64,000 nt of DNA from VXYL01 sp965208525 (GTDB taxonomy: Bacteria; Pseudomonadota; Gammaproteobacteria; Pseudomonadales; Azotimanducaceae): positions 1,488,001 to 1,552,000 of the forward strand of contig OZ242340.1 of assembly GCA_965208525.1 (NCBI GenBank), read 5' to 3'. This document shows, one piece after another, positions 1 to 9,191 of this stretch (the stretch's first letter is position 1; each line of letters starts with the position of its first letter). The position numbers and the translations under genes were made by a program. The notes under the pieces were generated by a model. That model worked only from the letters and a program-made list of their open reading frames with translations, was not told where the DNA came from and did no database searches.

Positions 1-2
1 TG

Positions 3-884
3 CCGGCGGTGGGTGCTGCCAGTGCCCAACCGATTGTGGACATGGGTTTCTTCCGCCACGAAGCCGCCGCAGTGGACCCGGAGACCGGCGTCGTCTATCT
101 CACCGAGGACAATGGCGGCAACTCCGGCTTCTACCGCTTCCTGCCGAACGACACCGCCCGTCGCCCCGGCGCGCTGGAAGCTGGCGGCCGCCTGGAAGCG
201 CTGCGCGTTCGCGGCGAGCCGGGCACAGACCTCCAGCAACCGGTCACCGGCGCAACCTACGCCGTCGACTGGGTTCCGATCGCCGATCCGGACCGCGACC
301 CGGAAGCCTTCCATCCGGAAATGTTCGGCGGCAATGTCGTCGGCACCGGCAGATCGGGGCCGTTTCTCCAGGCCGAGGCCGGTGGCGCGGCCCGCTTCAA
401 CCGCGGCGAGGGTGCCTGGCACCACGGCGAATCGATCTACTGGGTGGATACGGCCGGGGGTGCCGCTGGCGCCGGCGCGGTGTGGGTCTACGAGCCACGC
501 ACAGAGACGCTGCGAGCGCTATACGTCTCCCCAGGCGAAACCACGGCCGACGCACCGGACAACATCACGGTGCACAGCAACGGCCTGATTCTCGCCTGCG
601 AGGACGGCTACGGCCATGTGGACGAGACCGGCACGGCCCGGGGCACTCGCCTCTTGGCGGTCGGCCGCGAGGGCAACGTCTTCGTCGTCGGCGAAAACAA
701 CATGCGGCTCGAAGCCCCCATCGAGGGCAAGCCGGCCATTGAAGCCGAGGACTACAGCTCGTCGGAATGGGCCGGCGCCACCTTCTCCCCAGACGGCCAA
801 ACGCTCTTCGTCAACATCCAGTCCCCTGGCGTAACGCTCGCCATCAACGGGCCTTGGGATGCGCTTGCGGCAGGTATCGTCTAG
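3..884 (+). CDS. PhoX-like (DUF839) protein, 3' part
   Basis: C-terminal part of a gene that runs off the left edge; the frame is open from base 3 with no convincing start inside the window. The text has features of the PhoX/DUF839 beta-propeller family: an early segment ETGVVYLTEDNGGNSGFYRF, a middle repeat with GEGAWHHGESIYWVDTAGG, and a late SEWAGATFSPDGQTLFVNIQ blade with GVTLAINGPW at the end. Members are exported calcium- and iron-dependent alkaline phosphatases or uncharacterised relatives. Substrate and signal peptide cannot be judged without the missing N-terminus. It is followed by a repeat-filled intergenic region. Confidence 0.8.
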   Translation, partial: PAVGAASAQPIVDMGFFRHEAAAVDPETGVVYLTEDNGGNSGFYRFLPNDTARRPGALEAGGRLEALRVRGEPGTDLQQPVTGATYAVDWVPIADPDRDPEAFHPEMFGGNVVGTGRSGPFLQAEAGGAARFNRGEGAWHHGESIYWVDTAGGAAGAGAVWVYEPRTETLRALYVSPGETTADAPDNITVHSNGLILACEDGYGHVDETGTARGTRLLAVGREGNVFVVGENNMRLEAPIEGKPAIEAEDYSSSEWAGATFSPDGQTLFVNIQSPGVTLAINGPWDALAAGIV

Positions 885-1238
885 GCGTGGCACACATGCA
901 GGCTCGGCAGTCGCGTTAGCGACTGCCGCCGCACTTGTAGAGGGCGCTAGAAGTCCGCGCCTAGCGCATGTGCACGCGGGTCTTCGGAGGGAAGGCATTC
1001 TGCCTTCCCTGCGCACCGTCAGGTGCGCCGAGCGCGAGGTTGCGAAGGCAGGGCGCCTGACGGCGCCAGGGAAGGCAGAAATGCCTTCCCTCCGGGAACC
1101 GTCCCATCGCCAAGTCCGACAGCCTCCTAGCAGTACCGACTGGGCGAATGGACGGCACACATGAGTGCGCCCTTCGGCCCCGTTTCCAGGACGGCATCCC
1201 TCGGGAGAGCACGATGCCTGATGTTCTGAGTCAAGGAA
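885..1238. other. Intergenic region with palindromic repeats
   Basis: No credible gene. It holds a short hairpin around 905-925 (GCAGTCGCGTTAGCGACTGC) and a complete copy of the main nested-palindrome repeat at 986-1093. The region lies between two convergent genes, so the hairpins could also act as terminators; that is inference. Confidence 0.6.
986..1093. repeat. Nested palindrome repeat family R1, full copy
   Basis: Two outward arms, each itself a palindrome (AGGGAAGGCA, short spacer, TGCCTTCCCT), face each other around a GC-rich centre that carries a GCGCC...GGCGC type hairpin. The same layout recurs at 4079, 9192, 33883, 36171, 46333 and 55524. Confidence 0.85.
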
Positions 1239-2135
1239 TTAGCCACCCTTGACGCGCACCACCAGCACGTCGCAGCTCACTCCGTGCAGCACGCCGTTGG
1301 CGGTGGAGCCGAGCAATCGCCCCAGCCCGTGGCGGCCGTGGCTGCCTACCACGATGAGGTCGGCGTTCACCTCCTTTGCGTAGGTGCGGATTTCGTGGCC
1401 GGGGGAGCCGATTACGCTGCGCTTGTCGGCGGTGAGGTCGTGGCGGGTGGCGATGGTGTCGAGCCAGGTTGCGCCTTCGCGCAGGGCTTCTTCTTCGAAG
1501 GCGCCGCTTTCGGTGCCTGCCACCGTGAGGTCCAGGCCGCCGTAGGTGTGGGCGATGGGCTTGATCACCGTGATCAGGGTGGTCTTTGAACCGTTTTGGA
1601 GCAGTGCCTTGCCGGCTTCCACCACCTCGTGGGCGTCCTCGGTGCCGTCCACGGCAATCACGACTCTGGGAGCGGCGGGTCTCGGCTCAGACTCTTGGCC
1701 CGTTCCGACGCGGACTAGGTAGGCGTCGCAGTCGAGGCCGTGGATCAGGGCGTTAGCGGTGGAGCCGAAGGCGAGTTCAATGCCGTGCTGGCCGTGGCAG
1801 CCAGCGACGATGCAGTCCGCCTCCATTTCCTCGGCCACTTCGTGGGCGACTCGGGCGGGGCTGCCGAACTTCACTTGCACGCGCTGGCCGTCGATGCCGA
1901 CGGTCCGCAGGAGGTCGCGCAATTGCCGCTCGGCTTCTTGGCGGGTGCCGTGCACGAAGTCGAGCATCGCGCCGCTGGTGTCGCCGCTCCAGACCGTGCC
2001 GTATGCCTGCACCACATCCGGCAGCACCGCCAGCACGGAGATGTCCGCGTCGGGCGCGATCTCGCGGGCTCTGGCGGCGATGGCTCGTGCCTCCTGGTTC
2101 GGCTCCACGGCTACGAGCACGTTCTTGTACGACAT
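1239..2135 (-). CDS. Universal stress protein, two tandem Usp domains
   Basis: 298 residues with two Usp repeats, roughly 1-145 and 155-298. Each ends in the nucleotide-binding loop of the ATP-binding subfamily: GCHGQHGIELAFGSTAN in the first and GSHGRHGLGRLLGSTAN in the second. Each opens with a hydrophobic strand and an acidic residue (NVLVAVE, RVVIAVD). Such tandem Usp proteins are cytosolic stress-response ATP binders. The frame is open further upstream, but the start is set at MSYKNVLVAVE because the Usp fold begins there and a GGGAG lies about 10 bases upstream. It follows an exported peroxiredoxin gene on the same strand, 37 bases away, suggesting a stress-related pair. Confidence 0.9.
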   Translation of the reverse strand: MSYKNVLVAVEPNQEARAIAARAREIAPDADISVLAVLPDVVQAYGTVWSGDTSGAMLDFVHGTRQEAERQLRDLLRTVGIDGQRVQVKFGSPARVAHEVAEEMEADCIVAGCHGQHGIELAFGSTANALIHGLDCDAYLVRVGTGQESEPRPAAPRVVIAVDGTEDAHEVVEAGKALLQNGSKTTLITVIKPIAHTYGGLDLTVAGTESGAFEEEALREGATWLDTIATRHDLTADKRSVIGSPGHEIRTYAKEVNADLIVVGSHGRHGLGRLLGSTANGVLHGVSCDVLVVRVKGG

Positions 2136-2172
2136 CTCGAGGAAACTCCCTTGTGCGGATTGGTGAGGGTCG

Positions 2173-2748
2173 CTAGTCGGCGCCTGCGGACTCGGCGTCA
2201 GACGATGCCGCCCGGGCAACGCCGAGTTCGCCGAGCGTCGCGGCGATGTCTTCGGCGGAGGTCGCCGGCTGCACCTCGCGGTCGATTGCGAGAATCTCGC
2301 CGCCGACGCCAATGTAGAACGTGTGGCGCTTGGAATAGCCCTTCTCGTGCAGCACGCCGTAGCTCGTGGCGACCTCCTTGGTCGGGTCCGAAAGCAACGG
2401 GAAGTCGGCGCCGTTTTCCTCGGCGAAGCCGGCGTTGTCCTCCACGGGGTCAACGCTCGCCATGAAATAGGCCACGTCGAACTCGCGAATCAGGTGCCCC
2501 TTCTCGGCCAGGGACTTGCACTCGATGGTGCAGCCCCGGGTGTAGGCGCGGGGGAACCACGCCACCACGACGGCGCGTTCGGCCACGAGGTCTGAGAGGC
2601 GGTAGCGTTCGCCGTCGCTGGCTTCGAGGTCGAAGTCCGGCGCCGCGTCGCCCGGCGAGAGTTCGACGCCGGCAGCCCCGAGGCCGAGCATCGCTGCGAC
2701 GGCGACGAGGGCCAGCCGCAGGCCGGATTTCGTTGTGCTGCGTGACAT
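2173..2748 (-). CDS. Exported BCP/PrxQ-type peroxiredoxin
   Basis: 191 residues: a hydrophobic N-terminal export signal (about 8-27), then an AhpC/TSA thioredoxin fold. The active site reads AYTRGCTIECKSL, giving peroxidatic Cys73 preceded by Thr70 and a second Cys77. In classical PrxQ the second cysteine is five positions on; here it is four, as in a subset of the family. It should reduce peroxides in the periplasm. The start is fixed by AGGAGA about 9 bases upstream. The acidic tail (SSDAESAGAD) is unusual. It lies between an amidohydrolase and a Usp gene on the same strand. Confidence 0.87.
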   Translation of the reverse strand: MSRSTTKSGLRLALVAVAAMLGLGAAGVELSPGDAAPDFDLEASDGERYRLSDLVAERAVVVAWFPRAYTRGCTIECKSLAEKGHLIREFDVAYFMASVDPVEDNAGFAEENGADFPLLSDPTKEVATSYGVLHEKGYSKRHTFYIGVGGEILAIDREVQPATSAEDIAATLGELGVARAASSDAESAGAD

Positions 2749-2779
2749 GGGATCGTTCTCCTGTTGCGTTCGCGTGGGG

Positions 2780-3949
2780 TCAGTGGATGCCGTACAGCTC
2801 CTGCACGTTGTTGCGGGTGATGCGGTCGCGATCCTCCGGGGCGATGCCATCGAACAGTTCGTCGAGCACGTCGATGGAGCACGGCCAAGTCGAGTCGGTG
2901 TGGGGATAGTCGGAACCCCACATCAGGTTCTCGACGCCAATCAGGTGCCGGGTGGCGAGCGCGGGACGGTCGTCCTCGATGGTGGCGTAGAACTGACGCC
3001 GCCAGATTTCGTGGGGTGGGGCGCCGGTGTAGGGCTCGTCCATGTTGCGGCGTTCGCGGGCGAGGCCTTGCTCCACGCGGTCGAGCCAATGGGCGATCCA
3101 GCCGGCGTTGAATTCCGCCACCACGATCTTGAGGTTCGGGTGGCGTTCGCAGACGCCGCGGCAGAGGAACTCGACGATGGTGCCCTGCACGGTGTGCTGG
3201 GTGGCGGCGTAGTCGGCGATGGCGTCGCGTCGGGCCTTGGTCGGGCGGTACTCGGGTGGCACATACGAGCCGCAGCCGACGTGCATGGAGAGCGGGAAGC
3301 CGGCTTCTTCTGCGAGCGACCAGATGGGCTCGTAGCAGTCGTCAAAGTAGGGCCGGCCGGCGGGAGACGTGCAGGGGATGCAGCCGCCGCGGAAGCCGAG
3401 CTTGATGACGCGGTCCAGTTCTTCGGCCGCGGCGGCCGGATCCTGCACCGGAATGGCGGCAAGGCCATAGAGGCGACCGTTCGAGGCGGTGGTGTAGTCG
3501 TGCAGCCAGTCGTTGTAGTTCTTCTGCAGCGCCACCAGGAGTTCCGTGTCTGGGAAGCTGAACATGGCGAAGAAGCCGGGGTAGAGGAACTCGGCAGCGA
3601 GGCCGTCCACGTCCTGATCTTCGTAGCGGTGGGCGCCGTCCACCAGTCCCTTGCGCATCCCGGCATAGCCGCTGTTGAAAAGCGCGACGAGTTCCGGGTC
3701 TTTCATGTGGGCGACGTCGGGCTTGTGCCCCGGCTTGCGGCCGAGCGGCTCGTTGCGGGCAAGGCGCGAGGAAGCCATGCCCATGCGGGCGACGCTGACG
3801 CCCCGCATGCCGCGCTCGGGTACGACGATGGCATCCACCTGATCGCCCACGTCCATGATCCGCGGCGCCTTGTCGCCGAAACGCTCGGCAAGACCGGTGA
3901 ACACGTCGCGCCCCTCGACCACGTGTGAGTCCGCTGAAATTGGCTTCAT
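2780..3949 (-). CDS. Amidohydrolase-family metal-dependent hydrolase
   Basis: 389 residues of the amidohydrolase 2 (PF04909) TIM-barrel type, related to acetylmethylcatechol and aminocarboxymuconate decarboxylases. Visible hallmarks are an N-terminal ISADSHVVE (DxH in place of the usual HxH), a mid-protein SMHVGCGS supplying a metal histidine, and a C-terminal MWGSDYPHTDSTW with the conserved aspartate. The short C-terminal helix ends NNVQELYGIH, as is typical. Likely a (de)carboxylase or hydrolase of an aromatic or cyclic substrate; the substrate is unknown. It lies 31 bases upstream of the peroxiredoxin on the same strand. Confidence 0.87.
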   Translation of the reverse strand: MKPISADSHVVEGRDVFTGLAERFGDKAPRIMDVGDQVDAIVVPERGMRGVSVARMGMASSRLARNEPLGRKPGHKPDVAHMKDPELVALFNSGYAGMRKGLVDGAHRYEDQDVDGLAAEFLYPGFFAMFSFPDTELLVALQKNYNDWLHDYTTASNGRLYGLAAIPVQDPAAAAEELDRVIKLGFRGGCIPCTSPAGRPYFDDCYEPIWSLAEEAGFPLSMHVGCGSYVPPEYRPTKARRDAIADYAATQHTVQGTIVEFLCRGVCERHPNLKIVVAEFNAGWIAHWLDRVEQGLARERRNMDEPYTGAPPHEIWRRQFYATIEDDRPALATRHLIGVENLMWGSDYPHTDSTWPCSIDVLDELFDGIAPEDRDRITRNNVQELYGIH

Positions 3950-4239
3950 GGCTTCCCCGAAAATGTCCCGTTCCCGCCAAGCGTAACAGCCCGTCGTACC
4001 GCCTGCTAAGGACGAAGGCCAGCAGTTCGCCCAGCGACTGCCAACGTGCCCGTCAGTGCGTGAAACAGGCGGGCCTTCGGAGGGAAGGCATCCTGCCTTC
4101 CCTGCGCGCCTCCTGGCGCGCTGACCGCGACTTGAAGAAGAAAGCGTCTGTCGGCGCTAGGGGCGCGCCCTTCGGGCGCGTTAGCAGGATGCCTTCCCTC
4201 CGAAGGCCCCATCAGAAGTCCGACAGGCCGAGAGGGCGC
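3950..4239. other. Intergenic region with R1 repeat and variant hairpin
   Basis: No gene. Around 4018-4060 lies a degenerate copy of the R4-type hairpin (CAGCAGTTCGC...), followed by a full R1 copy at 4079-4201. Confidence 0.6.
4079..4201. repeat. R1 repeat, full copy
   Basis: Arms GGAGGGAAGGCATCCTGCC and its inverted partner GGATGCCTTCCCTCC flank a centre containing a GGGCGCGCCCTTCGGGCGCG hairpin. Outer bases CTTCGG/CCGAAG extend the inverted repeat. Confidence 0.85.
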
Positions 4240-5271
4240 CTATTCGCCGTGGCCCGGGGCGCCGTTTTGTTCGATCCAGTCGCGCTCGAGCCGACGGGCG
4301 CCGCGTAGCGTGTTGCCCATCGCGTAGTTGCCTTCGTGGCAGGCGTATTCGTAGAGGCTCGTATCGGTCTTCGGCCAGGGGTATTCGCCGGTGTAGGGCG
4401 TGACGTAGTCCGGGTCGTGCACGGTGAAGCGGTAGAGCAGGCGGCCGGCGTCGAGTGGCGAGAAGCGCTCGACGACACGCAGCCCTTCGCGGGGCACGCC
4501 GGGTTCGAACAGGAAATTGGTCGTCTCCACCACCAGCGTGTCGTCTTCCCACCAGCCGATGGAGTCGCCTGCCAGCGAGCGGATGTCGTCTGGAAGGTGT
4601 TCGGAGTCGAGCCGCACCACCCGCGCCCAGTGCATCCACTCGACGAGGATGAGCACATGATCCTCGGTTTGCACGATGACCTTGTGGTTGTTGTACACGA
4701 TGGGCTGCATGGGCACGGTGACGACGCCGAGGTACAGGCAGCGGTCCACCAGCGGCTGGGTCTCCATGTCGTCGTAGGGCGCACCGCCCTCCTCCAGCCA
4801 CCAGGCCGTGCCGGTGTTCTTGAACCAACCCTTCTGCTTCAGGGTCGCGCGCCGGGCCTTGCCGGCGTCCGATAGTTGCGGCAGCCGGCCATCGGGCGGA
4901 TCGACCAGAATGGAGGCTGGGTACTTCCCATCCACATGGAACATGGTTGAGCCCGGGTCCATCCAAACCTGATTGTATGCACCCACGTCCGCGCCTTTCG
5001 CGGGCGCACCCCGGTCCGGCGACTTCGGCGCCAGATCAGCGGCGGCGATGCCAGCCGCGCGGTCTTGTGCGGCAGCGGCTTCTGAAGGATCGACGTAGGC
5101 GTTCTCGCCCCGCGCCGGATCGCGCAGATACGGCGTCAGGGTCGCGATGTCGTAGGTGCCGGAAAAGTCCGGCTTGCCCGATGCCGTACGCGGGAAATCC
5201 TCCGGCCCGGCAAGGATCGACGTTGCGAACCCCGCCACCACGACGCCGACGACTGCGAGTGCTCTGCTCAT
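4240..5271 (-). CDS. Secreted protein of unknown function (GKPDFSG family)
   Basis: 343 residues with a signal peptide (about 1-21, cleavage near ILAG) and the mature start PEDFPRTASGKPDFSGTYD. The opening P-x-x-GKPD-(F/L)SG is shared by a large family of uncharacterised exported proteins in gammaproteobacteria and acidobacteria, many with the late pattern WWEDDTLVVETTNF seen here at about 240-255. No catalytic residues can be named. The protein is rich in Trp, Asp and His and is probably a periplasmic beta-rich protein. It is divergent from the dimethylformamidase-like gene. Confidence 0.75.
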   Translation of the reverse strand: MSRALAVVGVVVAGFATSILAGPEDFPRTASGKPDFSGTYDIATLTPYLRDPARGENAYVDPSEAAAAQDRAAGIAAADLAPKSPDRGAPAKGADVGAYNQVWMDPGSTMFHVDGKYPASILVDPPDGRLPQLSDAGKARRATLKQKGWFKNTGTAWWLEEGGAPYDDMETQPLVDRCLYLGVVTVPMQPIVYNNHKVIVQTEDHVLILVEWMHWARVVRLDSEHLPDDIRSLAGDSIGWWEDDTLVVETTNFLFEPGVPREGLRVVERFSPLDAGRLLYRFTVHDPDYVTPYTGEYPWPKTDTSLYEYACHEGNYAMGNTLRGARRLERDWIEQNGAPGHGE

Positions 5272-5492
5272 GGTTCTCGTAAATGGCGTGGCGAATCGGC
5301 GCCAGCCCCTCCCGATGGCTCCCTCGCCTTGAGCTTACGCCAAATGACAGGCAACGAACCCGCTATAGTCTCTTTCGTTGCCGCCGGAGTGACCCGCACC
5401 ATGCCCATCGTCCACGACCGCTGGCAACCGCCGCGAACGCAAGCGCGTGCAGCCGAACTGGCGGCTTTCGTCATTCGAAGCACGTCCATCGG

Positions 5493-6998
5493 ATGCACAG
5501 CGCCATGACCAACGAGGGTTCGCCAGAGGCGATAGCGGCGTATTGCTGGCCGCAGAGCGTGCTTCCCGGCGAAACGGTGGCGCTCCATTGCCATTGTGAG
5601 GCGTCTGCGTACTCCGTAAAGGTCGTGCGCGAGGGAGCGACCGGGCGCATCGTCTTCGAGTCGGCCACGCTGCAGCGGACGGTGCAGCCCATGCCGGACG
5701 ACCTCGCGAGTCGCGGCTGCGGGTGGAGTCCGACGCTCGACATCGTCGTTGATCCGGACTGGCCTTCCGGCATGTATGTCGTGCGGCTGGAGGACGCCGA
5801 TGGCAACCAAGCCGAGGCGTTCTTTGTCGTGCGCGCGAGCGAACCTGCCGATGCGCTGCTGGTGCTGGCCACAACCACTTGGAGTGCTTACAACGACTGG
5901 GGTGGACCGAGCTTCTACGTCGGCGGCCGGGTTTCGTCCGCGCAGCGCCCGCTGCCTCGGGGCTTTCTGCACAAGGAGGACCCGGAGCGGTATCGGGTCG
6001 CGCGCTTCAGGGCGCTTTCCGACGAGGAGAGGGCCGCTGTCAGGCGTCGCTACTCGCCTTGGTGCGTCACGGCGGGGTGGGCAAACTGGGAATGGCTGTT
6101 CGTGCGTTGGGCCGAGTCGCAGGGATGGCGGCTCGGCTACGCCACGAGTTCCGACCTCGATCGAGACCCCGGCTTGCTCGACGGCTGGCCGGCGTATGTC
6201 TCGGTGGGGCACGACGAATACTGGTCTGCCGGAATGCGGGACGCCGTTGAGAGCTATGTGGACGCCGGCGGCAACGCCGCCTTCTTCTCGGGCAACACGG
6301 CCTTCTGGCAAGTGCGCTTCGAGGATGGGTATTCCCGCATCGTCGGCTACAAGAACGCCATCCGAGACGATCCGGTGTTCGATCCGGCGGGCGCGCCCAC
6401 ACTGTCCACGATGTGGTCCGACCCGCTCGTCGGGCGACCGGAGAACGAGATGACGGGCGTGTCCTTCACGCGCGGCGGGTACGCGCACATCGCCAACTCG
6501 CCCCGTGGCACGGGCGGCTACACCGTCTGGCGGCCCGACCATTGGGCCTTCGACTCGCTGCCCCTGCGCGCCGGCGATGTCCTCGGCGCCGCCGGCACGG
6601 TGGTCGGTTACGAATGCGACGGCTGCGAGCTGGAACTGCGCGACGGGCTTCCCTTTGCCACCGGCCGCGACGGCACCCCCCGAGACTTCTCTGTGCTGGC
6701 GACCGCGCCGGCCCACCTTTGGGAGACCTCCGAGGCGGTCGGCGGCATGGACGACAGCTACATCGGCGAACTCAACTGGGTCGCCGAACGCATCGGCGGC
6801 GCCGATACCCCGGAGAACCGCCTGCGCTTCGCGCACGGTCGCGCGGTCCTCGGCGCCTTCCGTCGCGGCCGCGGCGAGGTCTTCACCACCGGCTGCACCG
6901 ACTGGGCCTACGGCCTTCCACACAACGATGTGGCGACCGTGACGACGAACGTGCTCGAACGGTTCGTGCACGGGCACGGCCGGGAGGCTGCGCGGTAG
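5493..6998 (+). CDS. N,N-dimethylformamidase large-subunit-like protein
   Basis: About 501 residues resembling the C-terminal catalytic part of the DMFase beta subunit: ATTTWSAYNDWGGPSFYVGG, YATSSDLDRDPGLLDGWPAYVSVGHDEYWS, then NAAFFSGNTAFWQVRFED. These match the amidohydrolase-like fold in which a tyrosine and glutamate bind mononuclear iron. A short beta domain (about 1-115) precedes it. No small subunit gene lies nearby, so dimethylformamide hydrolysis is not assured; a related amide may be the substrate. The frame is open back to 5283, but that stretch is not protein-like. MHSAM gives two close ATG choices (5493, 5505), neither with a good ribosome site. Confidence 0.75.
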   Translation: MHSAMTNEGSPEAIAAYCWPQSVLPGETVALHCHCEASAYSVKVVREGATGRIVFESATLQRTVQPMPDDLASRGCGWSPTLDIVVDPDWPSGMYVVRLEDADGNQAEAFFVVRASEPADALLVLATTTWSAYNDWGGPSFYVGGRVSSAQRPLPRGFLHKEDPERYRVARFRALSDEERAAVRRRYSPWCVTAGWANWEWLFVRWAESQGWRLGYATSSDLDRDPGLLDGWPAYVSVGHDEYWSAGMRDAVESYVDAGGNAAFFSGNTAFWQVRFEDGYSRIVGYKNAIRDDPVFDPAGAPTLSTMWSDPLVGRPENEMTGVSFTRGGYAHIANSPRGTGGYTVWRPDHWAFDSLPLRAGDVLGAAGTVVGYECDGCELELRDGLPFATGRDGTPRDFSVLATAPAHLWETSEAVGGMDDSYIGELNWVAERIGGADTPENRLRFAHGRAVLGAFRRGRGEVFTTGCTDWAYGLPHNDVATVTTNVLERFVHGHGREAAR

Positions 6999-7007
6999 AA
7001 CGTTGTT

Positions 7008-7051
7008 TGTCGGCGCACTCAAGACGGGCGGGGACAAGCCACGCCCTACGG
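7008..7051. repeat. R2 repeat (GTCGGCGCATTCAAGACGGG type)
   Basis: Copy of a dispersed intergenic sequence: CGGCGCACTCAAGACGGGCG, then GGGACAAGCC and a CGCCCTACGG end, so that GGGCGGGG pairs with the final CGCCC. Related copies are at 31727, 61491 and 62824. Confidence 0.7.
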
Positions 7052-7185
7052 CTGCGGGCGAATGCGATGGCTAGGTCGGCACATTCCTGGTGCATCGGAA
7101 GTACACTCGCGCTCCGTGGAGGCTGCGGTGAAGCGTAGCGTCCGGCAGATCAAAAAACTGGCTTGAAGAGCGAGGGGAGAGGGAT

Positions 7186-8184
7186 ATGAGGCTTGGAGTG
7201 CTGGCCGGGGCCGGGGCGGACTGGCGGGAGTCGGTCGAAAAGGTGCAGATTGCGGAATCGCTTGGCTACGAGCTGGTGGCCACCGGCGAAGCTTGGGGGC
7301 CGTCCACGCTGCCCTGGCTCACGCTGATCGCGGCGAACACGGAACGCATCACCATCGGCACGTCGATCCTGAACGTCTATTCCCGTTCGCCGGGCGCCAT
7401 CGCCCAGGAGTTCGCGGCGCTCGAAGCCATCTCCGGCGGGCGCATGGTGTGTGGCCTCGGCTCTTCCGGCCACCGCGTCATCGAGCATTTCCACGGGGTG
7501 CCGTTCGCGACGCCGCTCAGGCGCATCCGGGAATACACGGAGATCATCAAGCTCCTGATCCGGGGCGAGAAGCTCGAGTACGAAGGCGACATCTACAGCC
7601 TCAAGCGTGGCTTCACCTTGGATTACGAGCGTCCGCGCACGAAACTGCCGGTGTACATCGCCGCCATCACGCCCCGCTCCATCCGCCAGACCGGCGAGAT
7701 TGCCGACGGCATCTTCCCCATCCACTGGCCCAAGGGCCGCTTCGCCTCCCTTCGGGACAGCCTTGCGAGCGCAAGCACCGGCGCCGGCCGCCCCGCCAAC
7801 TCCGTGACCATTGCCCCCTTCACCAACGTCTATGTGCTCGACGGCACCAACGACGATGCCCTGTGGCAGGTGGCGCGGCAGCCGCTCTTCCACTACATCA
7901 ACCGCATGGGCGACTTCTACTGGAACATGCTCGCCGACAACGGCTTCGAGCCGGAAGTGTCCGCCTCCCGCAACGCTTGGTCCGGCCGCGACCGCGATGC
8001 GGCCATGTCCGCCATCAGCGAGGCAATGGTGCGCGAAATCCAGGTCATCGGCAGCCTTGAATCGGTGGCGGAGCAACTCGCGGAGCGAGCTTCACTCGGC
8101 GCTGAGCTGCAGATGGTGCAGATGCCTGGGGGCAGCCCGGCCGAGGCCGGGGCACGCCTTGAGGCGCTTCTCTCCGCGGCGTAA
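7186..8184 (+). CDS. LLM-class flavin-dependent oxidoreductase
   Basis: 332 residues of the bacterial luciferase-like monooxygenase superfamily (TIM barrel using FMNH2 or F420). Typical segments are LGYELVATGEAWG near the start, ERITIGTSILNVYSRSPGAIAQEFAALEAISGGRMVCGLGSSG, the KLPVYIAA strand and ADGIFP. It probably oxidises or reduces a small organic substrate. The ATG is preceded by GAGGGGAGAGGGA. It lies 26 bases upstream of a crotonase-family gene, so the two are probably one operon in carboxylic-acid breakdown. Confidence 0.88.
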   Translation: MRLGVLAGAGADWRESVEKVQIAESLGYELVATGEAWGPSTLPWLTLIAANTERITIGTSILNVYSRSPGAIAQEFAALEAISGGRMVCGLGSSGHRVIEHFHGVPFATPLRRIREYTEIIKLLIRGEKLEYEGDIYSLKRGFTLDYERPRTKLPVYIAAITPRSIRQTGEIADGIFPIHWPKGRFASLRDSLASASTGAGRPANSVTIAPFTNVYVLDGTNDDALWQVARQPLFHYINRMGDFYWNMLADNGFEPEVSASRNAWSGRDRDAAMSAISEAMVREIQVIGSLESVAEQLAERASLGAELQMVQMPGGSPAEAGARLEALLSAA

Positions 8185-8210
8185 TAGCCCCTAAAGAGGG
8201 GACGAGGACT

Positions 8211-9038
8211 ATGAGCGAGACGCATTTCGACACCATCCTCTATGAGGTGGAGAACCACGTTGCCCGGATCACCACCAATCGGCCCCGCTACCGCAACGCC
8301 CAGAGCCGCTTGCTGCTAGAGGAGCTCGACGATGCCTTTCGCATCGCTTCGAAGGATGTCGACGTGCATGTCATTGCGCTCTTCGGCGCCGGTGAGCATT
8401 TCTCCGGCGGGCACGACCTTGGCACGCCGGAAGAGCGTGCCGACCAGGAGCGCCGCCCGTACCAGAGCGGCATGAGAGGTCGCTTCGACCGCTCCCGCGA
8501 GCTGTTCGTGGAAATGACGATGCGCTGGCGCAACGTGCCGAAGCCCACCATCGCCGGGGTGCAGGGCTACTGCATCTTCGGCGGCTGGATCGTCGCCAGC
8601 GCCATGGACATCATCTACGCCGCCGACAGCGCCATGTTCCTCGGCGCCAACTTCCAGTATCTCTCCGTGCCGTGGGACATCCATCCGCGCAAGGCCAAGG
8701 AGCTCTTGTTCGAGAGCCGCTTCGTGGACGCTGCGGAGGCGCTGGAACTTGGCTTGGTGAACCGCGTTACCCCAGCGGCCGACCTCCAATCGGAGGTGCT
8801 CGAATACGCCGAACGGATCGCCACGAACGATCCCTTCCAGATGCGGATGATCAAGCTCGCCATCAACCAGATGCAAGACTCCCAGGGCTTTCACGGCCAC
8901 ATCACCGCCGCCCACCTCATGCACCTGCTCTCCGCCGAAGGCGAACGCGACCCCGACTACGCCCTCAAGGTCCCCGAAGGCCGCCGCCGACCGATGGTGG
9001 AACGAGCGTTCGAAAACTACCGACGGCGGAGCAGCTAG
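8211..9038 (+). CDS. Enoyl-CoA hydratase/isomerase family protein
   Basis: 275 residues of the crotonase fold. The first oxyanion-hole loop is visible as FGAGEHFSGGHDLGTPEE (about 62-79) and the second as GVQGYCIFGGWIVASAMDIIYA (about 117-138). In classical hydratase the second region carries a catalytic Glu after GGG; here that position is Ile, and the second catalytic Glu is not evident either. The protein is therefore more likely a CoA-ester isomerase, hydrolase or decarboxylase than a true hydratase. The start is well supported by a GAGG just upstream. Same operon as the luciferase-like gene. Confidence 0.85.
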   Translation: MSETHFDTILYEVENHVARITTNRPRYRNAQSRLLLEELDDAFRIASKDVDVHVIALFGAGEHFSGGHDLGTPEERADQERRPYQSGMRGRFDRSRELFVEMTMRWRNVPKPTIAGVQGYCIFGGWIVASAMDIIYAADSAMFLGANFQYLSVPWDIHPRKAKELLFESRFVDAAEALELGLVNRVTPAADLQSEVLEYAERIATNDPFQMRMIKLAINQMQDSQGFHGHITAAHLMHLLSAEGERDPDYALKVPEGRRRPMVERAFENYRRRSS

Positions 9039-9061
9039 CCCGCAAGAACCTGCGAAGGGCA

Positions 9062-9155
9062 AGGGCTTGTCCCCACGAGACCCGTGTTGAATCCGCCGAT
9101 CGACTCGTGCGACATCGGCCATGTGGCCTGTGGGACGAATTGGGTGTGTGGCGGG
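9062..9155 (+). repeat. R3 repeat with attached R2-like segment
   Basis: Core 9103-9139 (ACATCGGCCATGTGGCCTGT followed by GGGACGAA) recurs inverted at 61452-61488 and direct at 61575-61612. The preceding GGCTTGTCCCC...CCCGTGTTGAA matches the reverse complement of 61491-61521, so the match spans about 90 bases. Confidence 0.75.
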
Positions 9156-9191
9156 AGGGGAGGGCGTTGGCCTCTAGCGTCGCGGTGCTCT

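Noticed and set aside
5268..7037. 589-codon minus-strand frame opposite the dimethylformamidase-like gene
   Set aside because: Translation has no family pattern while the plus strand has clear motifs.
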